A stretch of DNA of 64,000 nucleotides from Massilia sp. PDC64. GTDB lineage: Bacteria; Pseudomonadota; Gammaproteobacteria; Burkholderiales; Burkholderiaceae_D. Position 1 is the stretch's first letter. Every line of letters starts with the position of its first letter. The notes under the pieces are model-generated. The model was not told where the DNA came from. It did no database searches and saw nothing but the letters and a program-made list of their open reading frames with translations. Below are positions 63,211 through 64,000 of the stretch, piece after piece. A program made the translations under genes and the position numbers. The DNA is taken from NCBI RefSeq assembly GCF_900101265.1, contig NZ_FMZS01000005.1, positions 186,001-250,000 of the forward strand, written 5' to 3'.

Positions 63211-64000
63211 GCACGTCTCCCAATAACGTCGTCGACCGCGCGACCGAAGAAAAGAGCGAGAGCGCGAACGACATCGAGATCCTGGTGGTGGAGGACAGCG
63301 CCACGCAGGCCCGCCAGCTGGCGCAACTGCTCGAAACCGTGGGCTACCGGGTGCGCATCGCGTCCGACGGCCGCGCGGGCCTGGAGGCGGCCCGACAGCG
63401 ACCGCCGACACTCATCGTCACCGACATCAACATGCCGCGCATGGACGGCTTCGAGATGTGCCAGGCGATCAAGCAGGACGCGCGCCTGCGCGACGTGCCG
63501 GTCATCCTGCTCACGTCCCTTTCCAGCCTGTACGACGTGATCAAGGGCCTGGACTGCGGCGCCGACAACTTCATCCGCAAGCCGTTCGAGGCGGACTACC
63601 TGCTGAGCCGCATCCGCTTCATCCTCGCCAACCGCGCGCTTCGTTCCAACGAGCGGGTGCAGCTGGGGATGAAGATCAACCTGGGCGGCCAGACCCATTT
63701 CATCACGGCGGAACGCCAGCAGATCTTCGACCTCCTCATCTCGACGTACGAGGAAGCGATCCACATGACGGAGCAGCTGCGCGCCCAGCAGGAGCGCATC
63801 GCCCATTCGTACCAGTCGCTGGAAGGACTGTACAGGGTCGCGGAGGCGATCAATCCCGTGCTGTCGGAGCAGGACGTGGCCGAGCGCGCGCTCGACCGCG
63901 TGCTCGACCTGCCGGGCGTGACGGGCGCCACGATCCGCCTGCACGACCACGACGGCCGGCCCACGTTCGCCATCGCGCGCGACGGCACGGGCGCGGCCAT
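63207..64000 (+). CDS. Response regulator with REC, coiled coil and GAF, cut by the window end
   Basis: 264 codons are visible. REC domain (about 20-140) with phospho-acceptor Asp73 in VTDINMPRMDG and RKPFEADYLL as its end. A long coiled coil (about 165-220, EEAIHMTEQLRAQQERIAHS) leads into the start of a GAF-like domain (EQDVAERALDRVLDLPGV). The output domain lies beyond the window: a GGDEF cyclase (as in WspR-type) or a histidine kinase are the main options. It overlaps cheB by ATGA and is therefore the operon's likely output protein. Confidence 0.85.
   Translation, partial: MSTSPNNVVDRATEEKSESANDIEILVVEDSATQARQLAQLLETVGYRVRIASDGRAGLEAARQRPPTLIVTDINMPRMDGFEMCQAIKQDARLRDVPVILLTSLSSLYDVIKGLDCGADNFIRKPFEADYLLSRIRFILANRALRSNERVQLGMKINLGGQTHFITAERQQIFDLLISTYEEAIHMTEQLRAQQERIAHSYQSLEGLYRVAEAINPVLSEQDVAERALDRVLDLPGVTGATIRLHDHDGRPTFAIARDGTGAA

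Noticed and set aside
1..64000. tRNA, rRNA, CRISPR array, insertion sequences
   Set aside because: I saw no cloverleaf or rRNA signature, no regularly spaced repeats and no transposase or terminal inverted repeats; a dedicated search could still find small RNAs.

Overview
The window looks like a chromosomal segment of a Gram-negative betaproteobacterium, most likely Oxalobacteraceae (Massilia/Telluria group). This is inferred from the high GC with strongly GC3-biased codons, two PEP-CTERM exported proteins, large TonB receptors of the type carried by polysaccharide degraders, multi-enzyme carbohydrate degradation, a Tat-exported phosphocholine-type phospholipase C, and abundant chemoreceptor and c-di-GMP-type signalling genes. 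No rRNA, tRNA, CRISPR array, integrase, transposase or replication origin was recognised.

Layout. (1) 1-1136 holds the start of an unrecognised large minus-strand protein. (2) 1477-8779 is a polysaccharide locus: a 1586-residue secreted polysaccharide-lyase-like protein plus a PEP-CTERM protein on the minus strand, diverging from a secreted GH43 enzyme, with two LacI-type dyads in the shared promoter region. (3) 8850-9842 is a GAF-GGDEF protein. (4) 9888-29456 is a type VI secretion island carrying spike, adaptor-like and cargo genes but no sheath or baseplate core. A minus-strand run of eleven tightly packed genes (PAAR, thiolase-like membrane protein, TagF, VgrG, Ivy-like inhibitor, lysozyme/M15 effector, two secreted orphans and one small orphan, VgrG with a zinc-peptidase tail, secreted immunity candidate) diverges from a plus-strand operon (VgrG, M23/EF-hand/GH19 effector, secreted immunity candidate).

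(5) 29726-32221 has an acyl-CoA dehydrogenase-like gene and a MocR-type regulator. (6) 32356-36993 has a chemoreceptor, a small secreted phosphate-binding-like protein, a porin and a DUF3943 outer membrane protein. (7) 37064-44612 is a beta-glucoside locus: a GH3 enzyme convergent with two tandem TonB receptors; dyads with an ACGTTT core lie upstream of both units. (8) 44926-48947 has an SRPBCC protein overlapping a nitroreductase, then a phospholipase C (with a candidate Pho box) and a PEP-CTERM protein.

(9) 49166-55566 is a signalling hub: a degenerate GGDEF/EAL-REC protein, HDOD, REC-HD-GYP variant, stand-alone REC and a second HDOD protein. (10) 55876 to the window end is a complete chemosensory operon (CheW, CheR-TPR, CheW, MCP, CheA-REC, CheB, REC-GAF) with mostly ATGA-overlapping genes, arranged much like a Wsp/alternative-cellular-function system.

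The most interesting part is the T6SS island: three chemically different predicted periplasmic toxins, two of them multi-domain, each next to or overlapping a secreted candidate immunity gene. One candidate immunity protein resembles the Ivy lysozyme inhibitors.
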